Part shown: positions 44,961 through 58,153 of the stretch, in pieces
How the letters are laid out: every line of letters starts with the position of its first letter
How positions within the stretch are numbered: position 1 is the first letter of the stretch
Source of the DNA: Stictocephala bisonia
Taxonomy: Eukaryota; Arthropoda; Insecta; Hemiptera; Membracidae
Direction of reading: 5' to 3'
Assembly: GCA_035578905.1 (NCBI GenBank)
Contig: JAQJVL010000289.1
Span: 686,760-750,759 of the forward strand
Length of the DNA stretch: 64,000 bases
Position numbers and translations under genes: made by a program
The notes under the pieces: generated by a model
What the model was told of the DNA's origin: nothing
Database searches by the model: none
The model's input: the letters and a program-made list of their open reading frames with translations, nothing else

Positions 44961-45222
44961 CAATTCGCTTTAAATTCGTAAACACCTTTTTTCTAAAATG
45001 TTATCATAATGTTTATAAATTCGTTGTTTAAATTTATAGCTTGGGATAAATAGCTTCAAGATGGCAGCTTTATTATCTGATTGTATATATATTTTATTTA
45101 ATTTTTTTTAATAACTATTTTTTTCAATAACTATTTTTTTTCTTTTCACTACCGAGGCTTTTTAATTATTCAGAAGAAACTAAACTGGCGGGCAGGAGGG
45201 AGTGGGTTTCTATTTTAGAGAT

Positions 45223-48200
45223 ATGGTACTGATTAACAGTGCTTTGAACTATAATAATGACAGAACAATCACCTGTGAAACTATTGACTGTTCTAATAAA
45301 CTTACGGGACTATTTTCAACAGACGACAATAACGTGAGTTTAAAAATTATGCATATCAATATTCGTTGTTACTATAAAAATTGTGATTCTTTGTTGATAT
45401 TGCTTGAATATTTATGTGTGGATGTTGATGTTATTGTTTTGAGCGAGACATGGACGGACAGACACAAGACTTTGACTGAACTGGACGGTTACGATATTTA
45501 CTGTACAAACAATACTTGGAAAAGAAACGACGGCATTATTATCTACTATAAAAATAACTTAGGGGCAATTGTCAGGGAAGTAAAGATGGGTGACAATACT
45601 GGACTGGAACTTAACATTACACTTAACGGACACCACTATAGTATTCTGGCGGTCTACAGAAGTCCCTCAATGAACTGTAATCTTTTCCTATCTGACCTGA
45701 CTGACTACTACAACAACAGCAACAGCACTAGACACACGACTCGGGTGTTCATAGGAGATACGAACATTGATATATCACCAGAAAACTACAACGATCCGGT
45801 AAAAGAAATGTATTTAAATTTACTATACAGTGTAGGTTTTGTTAGCTGTGTTGATAAGCCCACTCGGGTGGCGGCAAACTCTAAAACATGCCTTGATCAT
45901 ATTTTCACTGACCACTGGGAGGCTACTGCCGTCACATCAGCGGTGCTGCAGACATCAATAACTGACCATTTTGCTGTGGCGTTGAACATTAAACCAGACA
46001 CTAAAGTGACAGACATCGACACGGACAACAGCCCTACTTACTTAGACTACGAGGTGTTGGGGAGACTTATTGAGGCTCAGTCGTGGGATCATGTCCTGGC
46101 TCTGCAAGATGTTAACGACAGTTGCACTGAGTTCTTACGTACTTTTGAAACAATAAAAAAGTCAGCCACAAAACAAAAACGTAAAAACTCTCGTTTAAAA
46201 AAACTTAAACCTTGGATTACTGTTAGTTTAATAAAATGTATTAGACAGAGGGATAAATTGAGCAAAATTATGATGAAACGCCCTTTTGATTTGGCTGCCA
46301 GATTAAATTACATCCGTTACCGAAACCATTTAAACACTGTAATAAAAAGAGCCAAATCCATGTATTTTAGAGAAAAAATTTCTAACTGTCAAAGTAATCC
46401 TGAAGAGTTCTGGAAGATAATAAATGAATTCAATGGTGTTAAGTTGAGGAGGACTCCTTTTCCAATTAAGCATTTTTTACCGGGTGAAGACATTACCAAG
46501 CGGTCGGTACGGGAGGTAGCCAATTCATTTAACGATTATTTTGAGAGTGTTGGAGAACAGTTAGCGAGCGCGCTGCCTCCCTCCGCCGGGCCGCTGGTGG
46601 TGGACGACACCGCATACAGAACCAGGCATGTGTTCACATTGGAGCCGGTCACCGAGAGCCAGGTGGAGCGGTATGTCGCCGAGATGCGCGGCAACTCTGC
46701 CCCAGGAATCAATGAATTTTCTCCCACAGTTTTGAAACATTATATAAAACATTTAATCACACCTTTGACTCACATTATCAATATTAGTTTAAATTCAGGT
46801 GTATTTCCAAATTCATTTAAAATTGCTAAAGTCATTCCAATTTATAAATCTGGCGAAAAATCGACATATAGTAATTTTAGGCCCATCTCCTTGCTCAGTA
46901 CACTGTCCAAAGTATTGGAGAAGTGTGTAAAAAAACAATTACAAGTATACCTGGAGTCAAAACATCTACTTTCAAGTCGACAATTTGGCTTTATAAGTGG
47001 TAAGAACTCTGCGGACGCTTTATTTATGTTAAATAAAATCATAATGAATAACATTAATAAAGGCGAAAAGATTTTGCTGGCCTTCATTGATCTAGCTAAG
47101 GCTTTTGATTCAATCGACCGGAAAACACTTTTTTTTTAAATGACTGAGCTAGGAATAATTGGATTACCTTTGAATTGGTTTAAAAGTTATTTAAGTGACC
47201 GATGCCAAAAGGTTTCGATAAATGAAGTGAAAAGTGACACTAAGAATTACGACTACGGAGTAGTTCAGGGAAGCAACCTCGGCCCATTGTTATTTTTAAT
47301 TTACATAAATAATATAGATAAAATAAATATTACTGGAGATCTGTTTTTGTTTGCGGACGATACAGCTGTGCTGTTCCATGCTGAAACCTGGACCGATGTT
47401 TTCAAAATGGCGTCACAAAACTTAACAATAATTAAGCAGTGGTTTGATCAAAATGTCCTTACAATGAATATTAAGAAAACAAAATGTAAGACCCATAGCT
47501 CTTCGCAAAGGGTCAGAACCTGCTGCGGAGCTGAGAGTGGTGGTGCACTCTTGCGATGACCCCGCTAAAGAACACTGTGACTGTCAAGTCGTAGAGAGAG
47601 TCGACCACTACAAGTACCTGGGTATCATTATTGATAACCAGCTACGGTGGGAAAAACATATAGATATGTTAAAGTCTAAACTAAGAAAGTTCATATACGT
47701 TTTTAAACAATTAAGTACATTTTTAAAAACTCATGAAATTAAAACTGTATATTTTGCATACGTTCAATCCATTTTAGAATACGGTATTATTTCTTGGGGA
47801 GGGGCTTTTAAATCTATAGTAAAACCGTTATCTGTTATCCAAAAATCTATTTTGAAGACAGGCTTCCGTAAGATAAAAATGTTTTCATCCGACTTACTTT
47901 TTCAAGAAACAGGTGTTCTCACCATAAGACATATATTCATTAAAACTCTTCTAAATTTCATTTTTCATCATTCCGATTTAATATCTACTCCTATTTCACA
48001 TAATTACAGAACAAGAAATGCCTTGAATGTTGGTGTCCAAGTCCTTAGAACAGTTAAATCTGTAAACAATACGAATTCCTTCTACCTTGCAAATGTTTTG
48101 TATCGCAACATACCGAGGGAGATAAGGGATCTACTTGGCACCGTCAGTCACAGTGTGTACAAAAAGCGTGTCTCTGCCTGGCTGTTAGGGACCAATTGTG

Positions 48201-48238
48201 ATTACGCGGAGGACCTCCTCAAGTCAATCTACACCTGA
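45223..48238 (+). pseudogene. LINE ORF2 (endonuclease + reverse transcriptase), interrupted
   Basis: The first ATG is at 45223. The N-terminal APE-type endonuclease shows MHINIRCYYKNCDSL, VIVLSETWTD, YRSPS, FIGDTNIDI, TCLDHIFTD and SITDHF (catalytic E, D/N, D and H). The reverse transcriptase shows IPIYKSGEKSTYSNFRPISL, FGFISGKNS, AFIDLAKAFDSIDR, VVQGSNLGPLLFLIYINNI and the catalytic FADDTA near 47355. The C-terminal region has YKYLGIIIDNQLRWEKHI and YNRTRN-like YRTRN. It is broken by an in-frame TAA at 47137-47139 inside the RT, and by a frameshift near 47485-47495 after which the frame continues to 48238. It would nick target DNA and copy the element RNA if intact. Confidence 0.92.
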
Positions 48239-48760
48239 CAACACGATTACTAGACTTATTACTTTACTTTGACCTCATTACTTCTATGCTTTGCTTCCGT
48301 AACTATTACTAATTTACTTGACTCCATCCAATGGCATCAAACCCTCATAAGTAACTAATATATATTTTAAAATTAAAAACTCACGGTACTCACTTACTTT
48401 CTTTATTTGAATAATCTATTTTTATTTTTCACTGTTATAGGAATATGTCTTCTTTTTTATAATGATTTTTTCTATGTAATAGTCAGTATCTAACGAATTA
48501 GTGTTATTTTTTTTATTTAGTATAGAATATACATTTTTGTAATTTTTTTTCTAATAATAAATTATATGTAAGTACCTTTCTAAGTTAATTTGACTGATCA
48601 AATTGTAATGTAATGTTCATTTGACTAGTTTTAAGCACAGGCATAAAAAAGCCTATGTAAAACTTTATTTCCCGATATATTAAATTGTTTAACTTGAACC
48701 TTTGTAACTTAAAAAGGGAAATAAAATTGATTTTCTTTCTTTCTTTTCTTTCTTTCTAAT

Positions 48761-50640
48761 TTTATAATACTCATTCACAAAATATTAATTTACAAAATTA
48801 CTGAATAAAGAACTAAATAGTTGTTGTAAGAAATGTCAATAATGTAAATTTAACAAAATATGTATAAAAAAAATCTAAAGTCTTTAACTAAGTCAATAAA
48901 AAGGTCCTTAAGAGGGCACATGTGGACTAAGAGGGTTCCATGAATACTTGCGTTTGCTTTGATCCCACATCACCTATGTACAAGTACTTTCCTGTTTGAT
49001 CTTGTTCAAGTGTTTTGAAGTAGTGCTTCAAGTTAGTAGAAGCAGTAACCTAACATGCATAAAAACTAAGGATTACGGTGGAAGTATAAACATTTTTTTC
49101 AATGTATCGTTTAAATAATGAATGTTTATTTTTATCCGTTATGATTAAAAAAAATCATTCTTTTTTTAAGGCATAAGAAAGATCAAGAAATTAATTGTCT
49201 GTTAAAATTAGTATTATTATGGGGTAGATATAACTATGTGGTGATATTTTCAAAGCAAATAATAAAATAACAATACTTACTTTAAAACTATATGCTTAGT
49301 TTGGGAGGGCTATAATTACATTTCTATAATAAAAGCAAATATTATGGTGAATGTTCAGCATTTTAGGTAGTTTTTAGATTTGTAAGTCACTAAGAAAGTG
49401 TTCTGCTTAGAGTAACTTATGAAACAGAGATATTTATTAAATGTAGCGTGAAAGAGATAGAGATAGTCAGCTGACGGTGCGATAAGGACTGACGCGCTCT
49501 CTCACACACATTGACTTGAAGGTAAATAAGTTCCACACAATATTCCAGCCACTGATCGAACTAGCGTGTTCAGGCTCTGCATCAGCCTGAACTTTTATTT
49601 AGTGCTAATACCATCAGATGAAATTGTAACATTATTACTTAAAAGAGAACGCTAATTAGTTTGAGAATACACCTTAATAAATAGTTTCACCGTAACTAAC
49701 TAAAATGTTAACAAACACCAAAAAACAAAAACCTTTTACACCGTATAATTCAAATTGTCCATGTAAATAAACCTATGGTTTAACTGAACATTTAAATAAA
49801 CTTAAATATATTAAATTTCATCTCTTCCCTTTAATTGCACATTGTTGGAGCTAATATTCATCATGGTAAATGTTGGGCTTCCTTACAGTCCTCTGTGATC
49901 TTCTACCCTCATTGTTCTTAATGTTTCCCCTTGTAGATTCATTTTCCAGATCAATTTCTTTTCTTTCTATGTGTTGATTTCTTTTATTTTCTGTGCCATC
50001 AAAATTTTAATAAAATGATTTTCTTTGGAATTGTGGTGGTCTCCGGTGATTGGGCGAATTGTAGTGAAATTTTCGGTAATTGGGTGGATTGTGATGAAGT
50101 TCTCGGTGATTGGGTGAAATGTGTGTTGGATGAGAAAAAGTGTTATTTTTAATAGCTTGACTATGAATTAGGTTTGTTATAGTCCAACTGTGAACTTACA
50201 ACTTCAGATTACCGAGTTCTCAAATGGTCAGCATGTTGTCTGTATGCTTTGCCATCGTAATTAACTTAATAAGACAAAGGTGCCGTTTGTCTTAGCACTA
50301 ATCCTTCTCTTCAATTCTCATCTTTGTTTCTTTTTACCTATTCTCTTTCCCCTCCTTCAAAGTTCTTTGGCCGAGAATGAGTATCATGGTAAAACTTTTT
50401 TGTTCAAGAGACTTTTCCATTTTATGTTTCACATGATCAAATATTAGGCTATTCATAATAAGGCTATTCATAATAAGGAAGGCTCGGTACAAATTCTCGA
50501 TATAAAATAGTAGGTTGTTTACGAAGAATAACCATACTGTAAATAGCAATTATTAACCAAAAAGTATAAAAATTTTCCGGAAACTTGTTAAAAAAGGAAA
50601 ACACACACATATAATTAATTATGTGAACTAAATCCCATGA
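48761..50640. other. Intergenic, no gene seen
   Basis: AT-rich. GCAAATATTATGGTGAA near 49337 matches the inner end of the 1217-1564 MITE family, a likely half-site. A local repeat of TTCGGTAATTGGGTGGATTG-like units (GGTGATTGGGCGAATTG at about 50045, 50072 and 50103) gives three ~29-bp degenerate copies. Confidence 0.45.
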
Positions 50641-50649
50641 TCAGGATGT

Positions 50650-50710
50650 TGTAACAGGGCCTCATTGGTTAGAAAGAGCATCGAGTTGCCGGACTTTTTG
50701 GGGAGAGGGG
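50650..50710 (+). mobile_element. tRNA-like SINE head fragment
   Basis: GGGCCTCATTGGTTAGAAAG then AGCATCGAGTTGCCGGAC has an A-box-like start and D-arm/anticodon-arm spacing similar to tRNA-derived SINE heads, but no B-box follows. It is therefore a truncated or degenerate copy, not a tRNA gene. Confidence 0.4.
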
Positions 50711-50999
50711 TTGTATACTTCCTAACCCCTCCCCCCACACCTTAATAGATATCCGTTAACTCACCACTAACATGAGTGAAGCGTTTATATTTTCAGTTAA
50801 AGACCAAAGCACACATGTTATTCATTATCATGCTGTATTGTTATACGTACATAATGTAAATTACAGCACTTGTACTGTACTGTACGTTTTGTACATGTAT
50901 TTTAGAGTATTTGTTTTCTGTAACGTTCACTTATTTTGTATTTCTATCCACAAGTGATCTTCCAATAAGAAACGATTTTATTTGTCCACGGTCCTACTT

Positions 51000-51825
51000 A
51001 CATATAGTTTATTACTGTCAATTTTACGACTTCATTGACCATACGATCACTTTTGTAGCATTTACGATCAAACAGGTTACAAATATTGCATGCATATAAA
51101 CTATTCGTACATTCGTTTGTTTTAGCTAGCGTGACAACGGTCGTAACGTGGGTTTGTAATACACGTTACTGCACCCTAAACGTTGTGATTCCATGAAATT
51201 TTAGTCAAATGTACAACCATCAACTACTGTATATGAGACCTTTTATAGCAATAACGATCAAGCACATTACAAATAATATAGCATGTATAGAAACCATTCA
51301 ACCGTTCGATTGTTTTAGCTAACGTGACAACGGTCGTAACGTGGGTTTGTAATACACGTTACTGCACCCTAAACGTTGTGATTCCATGAAATGTTAGTCA
51401 AATGTACGTCTTCATCAACAAATCACATGATCACCTTTATGGCATTAACGATGAAATAGGTTACAAATATTGCATGTAAAGAGACCATTCGCCCATTCGT
51501 TTGGTTTAGCTAGCGTGACAACACTAGTAATATGGGTTTGTAATACACGTTACTGCATCCCTAAACGTTGTGATTCCATGAAATGTTAGTCAAATGTACG
51601 TCTTCATCAACAAATCACATGATCACCTCTATGGCATTAACGATGAAATAGGTTACAAATATTGCATGTAAAGAGACCATTCGCCCATTCGTTTGGTTTA
51701 GCTAGCGTGACAACACTAGTAATATGGGTTTGTAATACACGTTACTGCATCCCTAACGTTGTGATACCAAGAAACGCTAGTGAAACGTACAACTTCATCA
51801 ACAAACCATTTTGTCACTTAAACAG
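51000..51825 (+). repeat. ~192-bp tandem repeat, about 4.3 copies
   Basis: GCTAGCGTGACAAC (GCTAACGTGACAAC in one copy) starts at 51126, 51318, 51509 and 51701, giving periods of 192, 191 and 192. Each unit includes GGTTTGTAATACACGTTACT, AACGTTGTGATTCCATGAAA, and a region ending in ACAAATATTGCATGTA. Most units hold the stem GTAACGTG...CACGTTAC with an 11-base loop. The last two copies are most similar to each other. Confidence 0.9.
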
Positions 51826-53066
51826 ACTGTTTTTCGCTATAATATAATCAAATTGAATCTAGATAAATCATTTAATATCTATTTTCACAATTAATTACAT
51901 AATAGTTTGATTAAGAAATATTCCAATTACAACATTTATTTGTTAATCTGATGTCTTGGTTTTAAATACAACAATAAAATAAAAATATACTCTAATTTAA
52001 AATCTAATATGTTATTTTTCAATAATAATTTTTCGCTTATAGTGACATTTTTATATTAAAGCTTTATCAAATTCTTCATAAAACTAGTTGAATCTATTTT
52101 TTGTAGTCAGTCAATGATTTAACTTAGTGGTCTTACTATACGAATAGTTTTTATTTAAAATATATTTTCTAGGATATATATTTTTATATTCTAAATATAA
52201 AAATATTTCGTGAATTTGAAATCTTACGTAAAATTGTACAGTATTTAACACGTAAATGGTCAAGAATTTTTACATTTAATTTTATTAAAACGAGCGTTCA
52301 CAAACACATCTTCTTAAATAGCGTTCTTAAATAGTATTCTCATTTCACTTTTTAGGGGTATTATTATGAAATATGACCCACAACTCTCACTCTCCCAATA
52401 TTCATAAGTAAGAAACGAATAGATGAATACGTAATATTTTGTCTTCAATGCACTGACATCTTGCAAGCCCGGACAAGACTTGCGAGCAAAATATCCTTGA
52501 TATAAGCCTTTCACATATTGCTTCTGTGTTCCATTGAATCAGAATATTCTATCTTACTACTATTTAAGTAATACATATTTATTACAATATTTGTATGCTC
52601 TATATTACACACGTGCATAAAAGAACATACGGGATAAGTGATATTACTGTACAAGCTCAGATTTCATTTCAAGTTGGCTATTTTAAAATGTAAATAATTT
52701 ATTATTAAAAAAAGTTGGTTTTGAAAAATAACACATAGTTAAATAATTCTGAGGCCAATATGTATGAAAACTGATATTAGTATTTTGTTTTAATTATTTT
52801 CTCAATGAAGCAACACTAGGACTTTTTATGACATAAGAACGTGAATAGATGAGAATGTACAAAACTAAATATTTGCCTCCAGGGCTGTTATTTAGAATCA
52901 GCTTCTTAAATATTGGAGAAACAGCGGCCGAGCGCTCTAAGGCGTTACGTATCGAGAAGTTACAGACATACCAGACTTGACTGTTAGGTTTTATCAGTAA
53001 TATTTACCTTGTACTTTACGGTATCTCCCCCTTACTACGAGTACGTTTGTGAAGCTCACCAATAGT
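51826..53066. other. Intergenic, no gene seen
   Basis: AT-rich; no coding or repeat signal beyond short A/T runs. Confidence 0.5.
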
Positions 53067-53347
53067 ATATGGGGAATGGGTGGAGTAAGGTTAAAGAAAA
53101 GATCAGCCTAAAAAAATCCTAACATATAATTACAACTAAGTAATATGGCTATCTCTTGTATTTGTAACTGTTAGTATCCTAATTATGTTAAAACAAAATA
53201 CTGCCTATGAAAATTTCTACAAATTGGTAAACATAAATAGTGGGGTCCTTAATATAAATCCTGAATGCGTTTAATTTATAAATTTTAATGCGTACATTCG
53301 GTTATTAACTAATTCCCACTTTAACCCTACTCAACCCATTCCCCATA
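53067..53347. repeat. Inverted repeat pair, possible MITE
   Basis: ATATGGGGAATGGGTGGAGT then AAGGTTAAAG (53067-53096) is matched in inverted orientation at 53319-53347 (CTTTAACCCTACTCAACCCA then TTCCCCATA), with two or three mismatches over about 29 bp. The 222-bp interior is AT-rich. No target duplication is evident. Confidence 0.55.
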
Positions 53348-53369
53348 CCAGACAGAGGAAGTGGGAGAA

Positions 53370-53480
53370 CCGGTACAGTACGAGGTGCACATTACTGATA
53401 ACAACTTCCAGTCTAGGCTAGGATTTAACCTGCGCTCTCTGTAACTCAGGAACACCTTAGATTGCTTAGCAACTGCCTGT
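53370..53480 (-). mobile_element. Possible tRNA-derived SINE (minus strand)
   Basis: On the minus strand TTGCTAAGCAATCTAAGG (A-box position, about 53455-53472) precedes GGTTAAATCC (B-box position, 53421-53430), with tRNA-like spacing. Both boxes deviate from consensus. Confidence 0.35.
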
Positions 53481-55560
53481 CCAAAAATTAAAAAGTCTAC
53501 TTTAATTATTAGAATATTAATGCAACACATAAAAATTATTTTCTATTTAATTTTAAATATTCGTTGATAAAATTTCAATGTTAACCTGTTTTTTGATGAA
53601 GCACTCAACAACATTTTTTCAATATTAATCCAAATTAACAAATTATTTTAGATTATAAGTTTTTTAGAACTTTAAAAAATCATATCTGTTAAAAAAATAT
53701 TATTTTTTTAAAAGTAAACACAAGAAGATGTCATAATCTACATATTAAAATAGATATACAGCCATAAATAACATAGAGAATATTTTTTAAAACAATAATT
53801 TATCCATGCATATTGTGTTTATAAATGTTGTTACCCAAAGAGAAAACTCAATAGTAAAGTAAGACCCCAAAAAAACATTACTTTATCACTACGTGTATGA
53901 AAGTATGTAGGTTCATAACATATTGTTTACTAGCAAACAAATAATAAATTACATTAAATAAATAATTCGAGATATATTGTTTAAAACGATAATGTTCAGC
54001 ATAAATATAAATTCAAGTAATCCCTTGTATAAATTATGGCCTGTAATAATACAGTCAGTTTGGAACGCATGAAAAAGTGCTTCCTCTCAATAGAATGAAG
54101 GCAAGGTGATTGACTGCCGTGGATCACGGCATCTCTACATTACCCTCCTTATCCAGAGCTTGGGAACACACTTACAGGAACAGTCCATATTCCAAGTAAA
54201 TGTAACGTCAATAACAGTTATATAGCAGGAACAGTTAATCAGCAAATTGGGATGGATATTGAAAAATAGTTATTTTTTTGCACTTGACCCGAAAACAATG
54301 AGTTATTAGTAAAATAAACATTGAAGTTCTATTAACAAACTCTTAAAATAAAATAATATATAGTTTTTATTATTTCCATATGATCTTTGTTTAGTTAATT
54401 AGATTTTGAGGTTAACTTTGTCATTCGTTACTAAACAGGGAAATATTAAGAAGTAAATGATTAGCAGTACACCTTGAAAAGAATTTTGTATTAAGATATT
54501 TTGAAGAGGTTGTGGTGCTTCTTTTACAAATGCTAATCGTACTTATAACGTTAGTATTTTTGTTCAGGTTGACATATTTTCTCTTTGCGAAAAATAAAGC
54601 TTTTGTAAGATTTTCACCACCTCATTAAAGTTTATCAACTTATATACACATAGTGTAACTAGGGGTAAACAGAGGTTATCCTTCAGACAAACAAGTCTGA
54701 TTATTTCTGTATAACAGTCGTCATCAGCTGTAGTTTTTATTATTGAATCACACTATAACTTATAGTAGTTCTTGTTCCCTAATCTATTTATTGTCTTTAT
54801 ACTTGTTATTGTTTATATAATTTTATTGTGATATTTTATTTCTTATTTAAATATTTTATTTATCCACAGTTTAACTTTGTTTGTTGTTTATATTGTTATA
54901 CATTATACAAATTTAGTTGGTAACATGTACACGTTTCACACTCATTCGCCAATGATATTTACCCATATATAACTTTGATTTTCGTCTTGATTATAAAAAA
55001 ATAATAACGGAATATGGCATAAATATTATGGAATAAAGCATCCAAATAGAAAACTATGCTGTTGTCAATTTTATTAAATGAAAACACCCCTTAAGCACAA
55101 CATCTGTAGAACAACTGGATCTCTCAACTACACGAGTGAGACAAAGCCAATTTGCTGCGTCTCCCTGCTCGTTAGAGAGTCTACAACGTGAAACTTTAAT
55201 TGGATTCTCCAATCTCAGAACCTCTTGTCATCACTTATAAATATGTAACTAACCTAACTTCAGACTCCATGTCTCAGTTTAATAACTACACGTCCGTGCT
55301 TAATGTGTATCAAATAAACTTAGGGAAACAAGCTTCTGAGAAAATATCTCTTATGCATTATTAAGTTGCTGTAGTAGATGAATATGAAGGTTGAATGAGT
55401 GTTATAAATGTTTATGAGCAATTGTAGCCATTGTTACTTTCTAAGGCCAACAGTTCCTTAAAAATAGCTATTTAATATGGTTTAACCTTTGGTTACAAAG
55501 CAGATGTACTTATAGTTGTGTTATGGATGATTTTTTTTTAGGTTTAAGTTTTATAATTAA
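53481..55560. other. Intergenic, no gene seen
   Basis: AT-rich with isolated GC-richer patches at 54090-54190 and 55090-55220, where I see no consistent coding frame. Confidence 0.45.
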
Positions 55561-56069
55561 ACTAGTGGACACCCATGCACGCATCGCTTGCCAACCTCAA
55601 CACTCGCTGTGCTTAACACCTCGGCTTCGGTATGTGACTATTGACTACAAATAGTAGTAGATTAATGTTTAAAGTAAAACCACAATAAGAAATGTACAGT
55701 ATCTCACCCACACTACTCGCATTTCTACCTATTTATCAGCATAAATACACAATGGTTTGATTTCATTTTATTTAACAGCTTAAGATTAAACTTATAGAAT
55801 AGTATGTCTATCATACAAAATAAACATATTTATTTATTTACAAAACATATTTATAAATTTACTAAAATCAACCCAATGTTATCGTTAAAGAACAATGTTT
55901 TAGTGGCTGTTTCTAAACCTTATAAGTACTTTATCGAGATGAAAATACTTAAATTATCCTATTTAAGACCAAAATAATAAGTGAACAAAATTTCAGCTAT
56001 CTACCTACATGGGAAGTTGGAGAATTAGTGACGAGTGAGCCAGGGCTTTGCCTTTTTTATATATAGACT
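55561..56069. repeat. Dispersed element with ACTAG.GGACACCC start, longest copy
   Basis: Starts ACTAGTGGACACCCATGCAC, then CGCTTGCCAACCTCAACACT and CGGCTTCGG. It ends GACGAGTGAGCCAGGGCTTT then GCCTTTTTTATATATAGA. The start matches 26834 and 40562. The paired GTCACTCGC / GAGTGAGC and GGCTT / GGGCTTTGCC words at the two ends suggest a structured element of about 509 bp, class unknown. Confidence 0.55.
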
Positions 56070-58048
56070 TATTATTGTAGGCTAATATCAATTTGAATGA
56101 AAATAAATTACCTTAGTTCTTTAAAATATAATCAAGTTCACCAATGTTTATCTAATATAATGTTGTTTTACACAACTTACGAAGCATATTTAATGTAAGT
56201 CAACTTATTGCTTATATATAGATCGACAGCGGCCACAAAGTTGTTGAAAGCCAACAAAGTTGTGGTCACGTGACTCAAACCACTTGTTTAACTCTACCTT
56301 CCCCATTGGATTTGTGATAAACAATCTGTAGCTTGCGTGCAGTCATTCATCCGAAATCAAGAACAAACTTCTCGACAGACCATTTTGTGGAATGAGGACA
56401 AAATTCTTACCAACTTACTGATATTTGTTTCAACATATAAAAGCCCTAATTAGTATGTATTTAATTTCGCTATTTTACATGACAATAATGCAAATGTACA
56501 ATCAATTCATTTTTAAATAAAAATGTCCTTATTTTTTGTAGATATGAGACACAGTCATAGCTTTGTGTGTACTATAAGACGATTATGATAAATTACACGA
56601 GTGTAGAATGAGTGTGGTTGCCTGCTTACTACATTTACTAATTGAGGTCAACCTATGCTAAGAAACGGCCATTTATTATAGCCTAATATCCAGGCCAACT
56701 AAAGGACCTCCAGTTTTACTCAGAATCTGAACCCTTTAGTATTGTTCTGATTCTTAGGTAATTGACAAGCCTAATACTCTGTTATCTCCGCTAAACAACA
56801 GGGGAGACTCCCCAAACCTCTCCAGCAGCATACACGCTGATAGCAACAATTGAGCGGACGTCGTGTCGGTATTAAGACTACCAAGTAAATCACCTATCGC
56901 TTGCTATCACCTTTTTTCTAAGTAGCTGGGTTACAGCACTGCGCCACTTCAACCACAGCTCTGGAGTTATTTTGTTAAATGCCCTCATTTCATGTTGAAG
57001 TCTTAAAAATAGAACCCTAATTTCAAAAAATATTGTTACAATCCTTAAACATTGATATGGTTGTACAACTTGAATTTTATAATTATTAAATGTGCTTATA
57101 AATTTAACCAACATACACATTCGTGCTATAGAGGGAAGATAGAAAATATAAATGACTCTTAAATAGTTATACACAATACATTATTTATGCATGTAAATGT
57201 ATTTCGATCATAAAACATTGCTTTTACAAATATTTTTGTTAAATGTAAAATGGTTACTCTCGTTATTTAATATATAGTTTCACCGCTATTTCACAATTCC
57301 GATAGCTTCAACGTCGTTACTGTATCTTCAGTTTTGTTACGGCATCCAATTTCCTTCAATCTCACGAGATTGGGTTCGGCATTTCTGAACATCCCTCTAT
57401 AATGTTTATTGTATTAAGGAAAATAGACTCTTTTGATTGTAATAATGGGATTTTAAATTTAACTTTATTTAAAACATGTGAATTATATTGTACATTTAAT
57501 TTACGTTGATTGTTTTTTTGATTGTTTTGAAATGTTAATAATACGAAACATAGAATTGATTCAAAAAATTGTTCGCTAAGACATTTCCTTTTTACAACGT
57601 AATGTATAAATAAAAATCCGTAATTAACTTGAAGTAATTTGGTCACAACCTAAAAAAAACTAATTTACATACTTTTAGGCCTGCTAGTTAGATACAATAA
57701 GTTAATGGAAACAATTTAACCTAAATTTAACTAGAATTTACGTTTTCCGGTGACAACCACGTCCAGGTACAATATCACAGTATGGGTGAAACGTCTAGTT
57801 ATCTTGTAAAATGTTGTTGCTAGTAAGCCTAAGTTCTTGGATTAACCTAAATTTACTTCACGATTACTCGTTTAGTAATGTTTACAACTAAAGTATTTCA
57901 TTAGTAAAAGAAAATTAAAAAAAAAAAACTCATTTAATGTGCAAAAGGTTTCTGAGTAAATAGTAGTAAAATGTATATATGTCCATTGATATACATTTAA
58001 ACGTAAATTCTACGATATTGTAAAGAAAAATACATCCAACAAAACACA

Positions 58049-58051
<3 letters not shown>
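56070..58051. other. Intergenic, no gene seen
   Basis: AT-rich. About 56880-56945 (CTAAGTAGCTGGGTTACAGC then ACTGCGCC) is repeated in inverted orientation at about 62435-62460 (GCAGTGCTGTAACCCAGGTA), so a dispersed repeat family is present. Confidence 0.45.
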
Positions 58052-58143
<92 letters not shown>

Positions 58144-58153
58144 TCTCTCTCTC
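58052..58153. repeat. (CT)n microsatellite
   Basis: About 50 CT dinucleotides with one interruption (TCCTC at 58141). The arginine/glutamate-alternating frame on the minus strand is only a by-product. Confidence 0.97.

Larger units (their letters stand above)
42500..48760 (+). mobile_element. Near-full-length non-LTR retrotransposon (LINE)
   Basis: Plus-strand element with a broken ORF1 (42520-43365), a 1.8-kb AT-rich spacer made of about six ~275-bp tandem units (43385-44960), a broken ORF2 with endonuclease and reverse transcriptase (45223-48238), and a 3'UTR ending in a (TTTC)n tail at 48738-48760. The 5' end is probably truncated, since ORF1 starts within what looks like the last Cys pair of a zinc finger. 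It belongs to the CR1/L2/jockey side of APE-type LINEs; the clade is unresolved. It is presumably inactive because both ORFs are interrupted. Confidence 0.88.
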
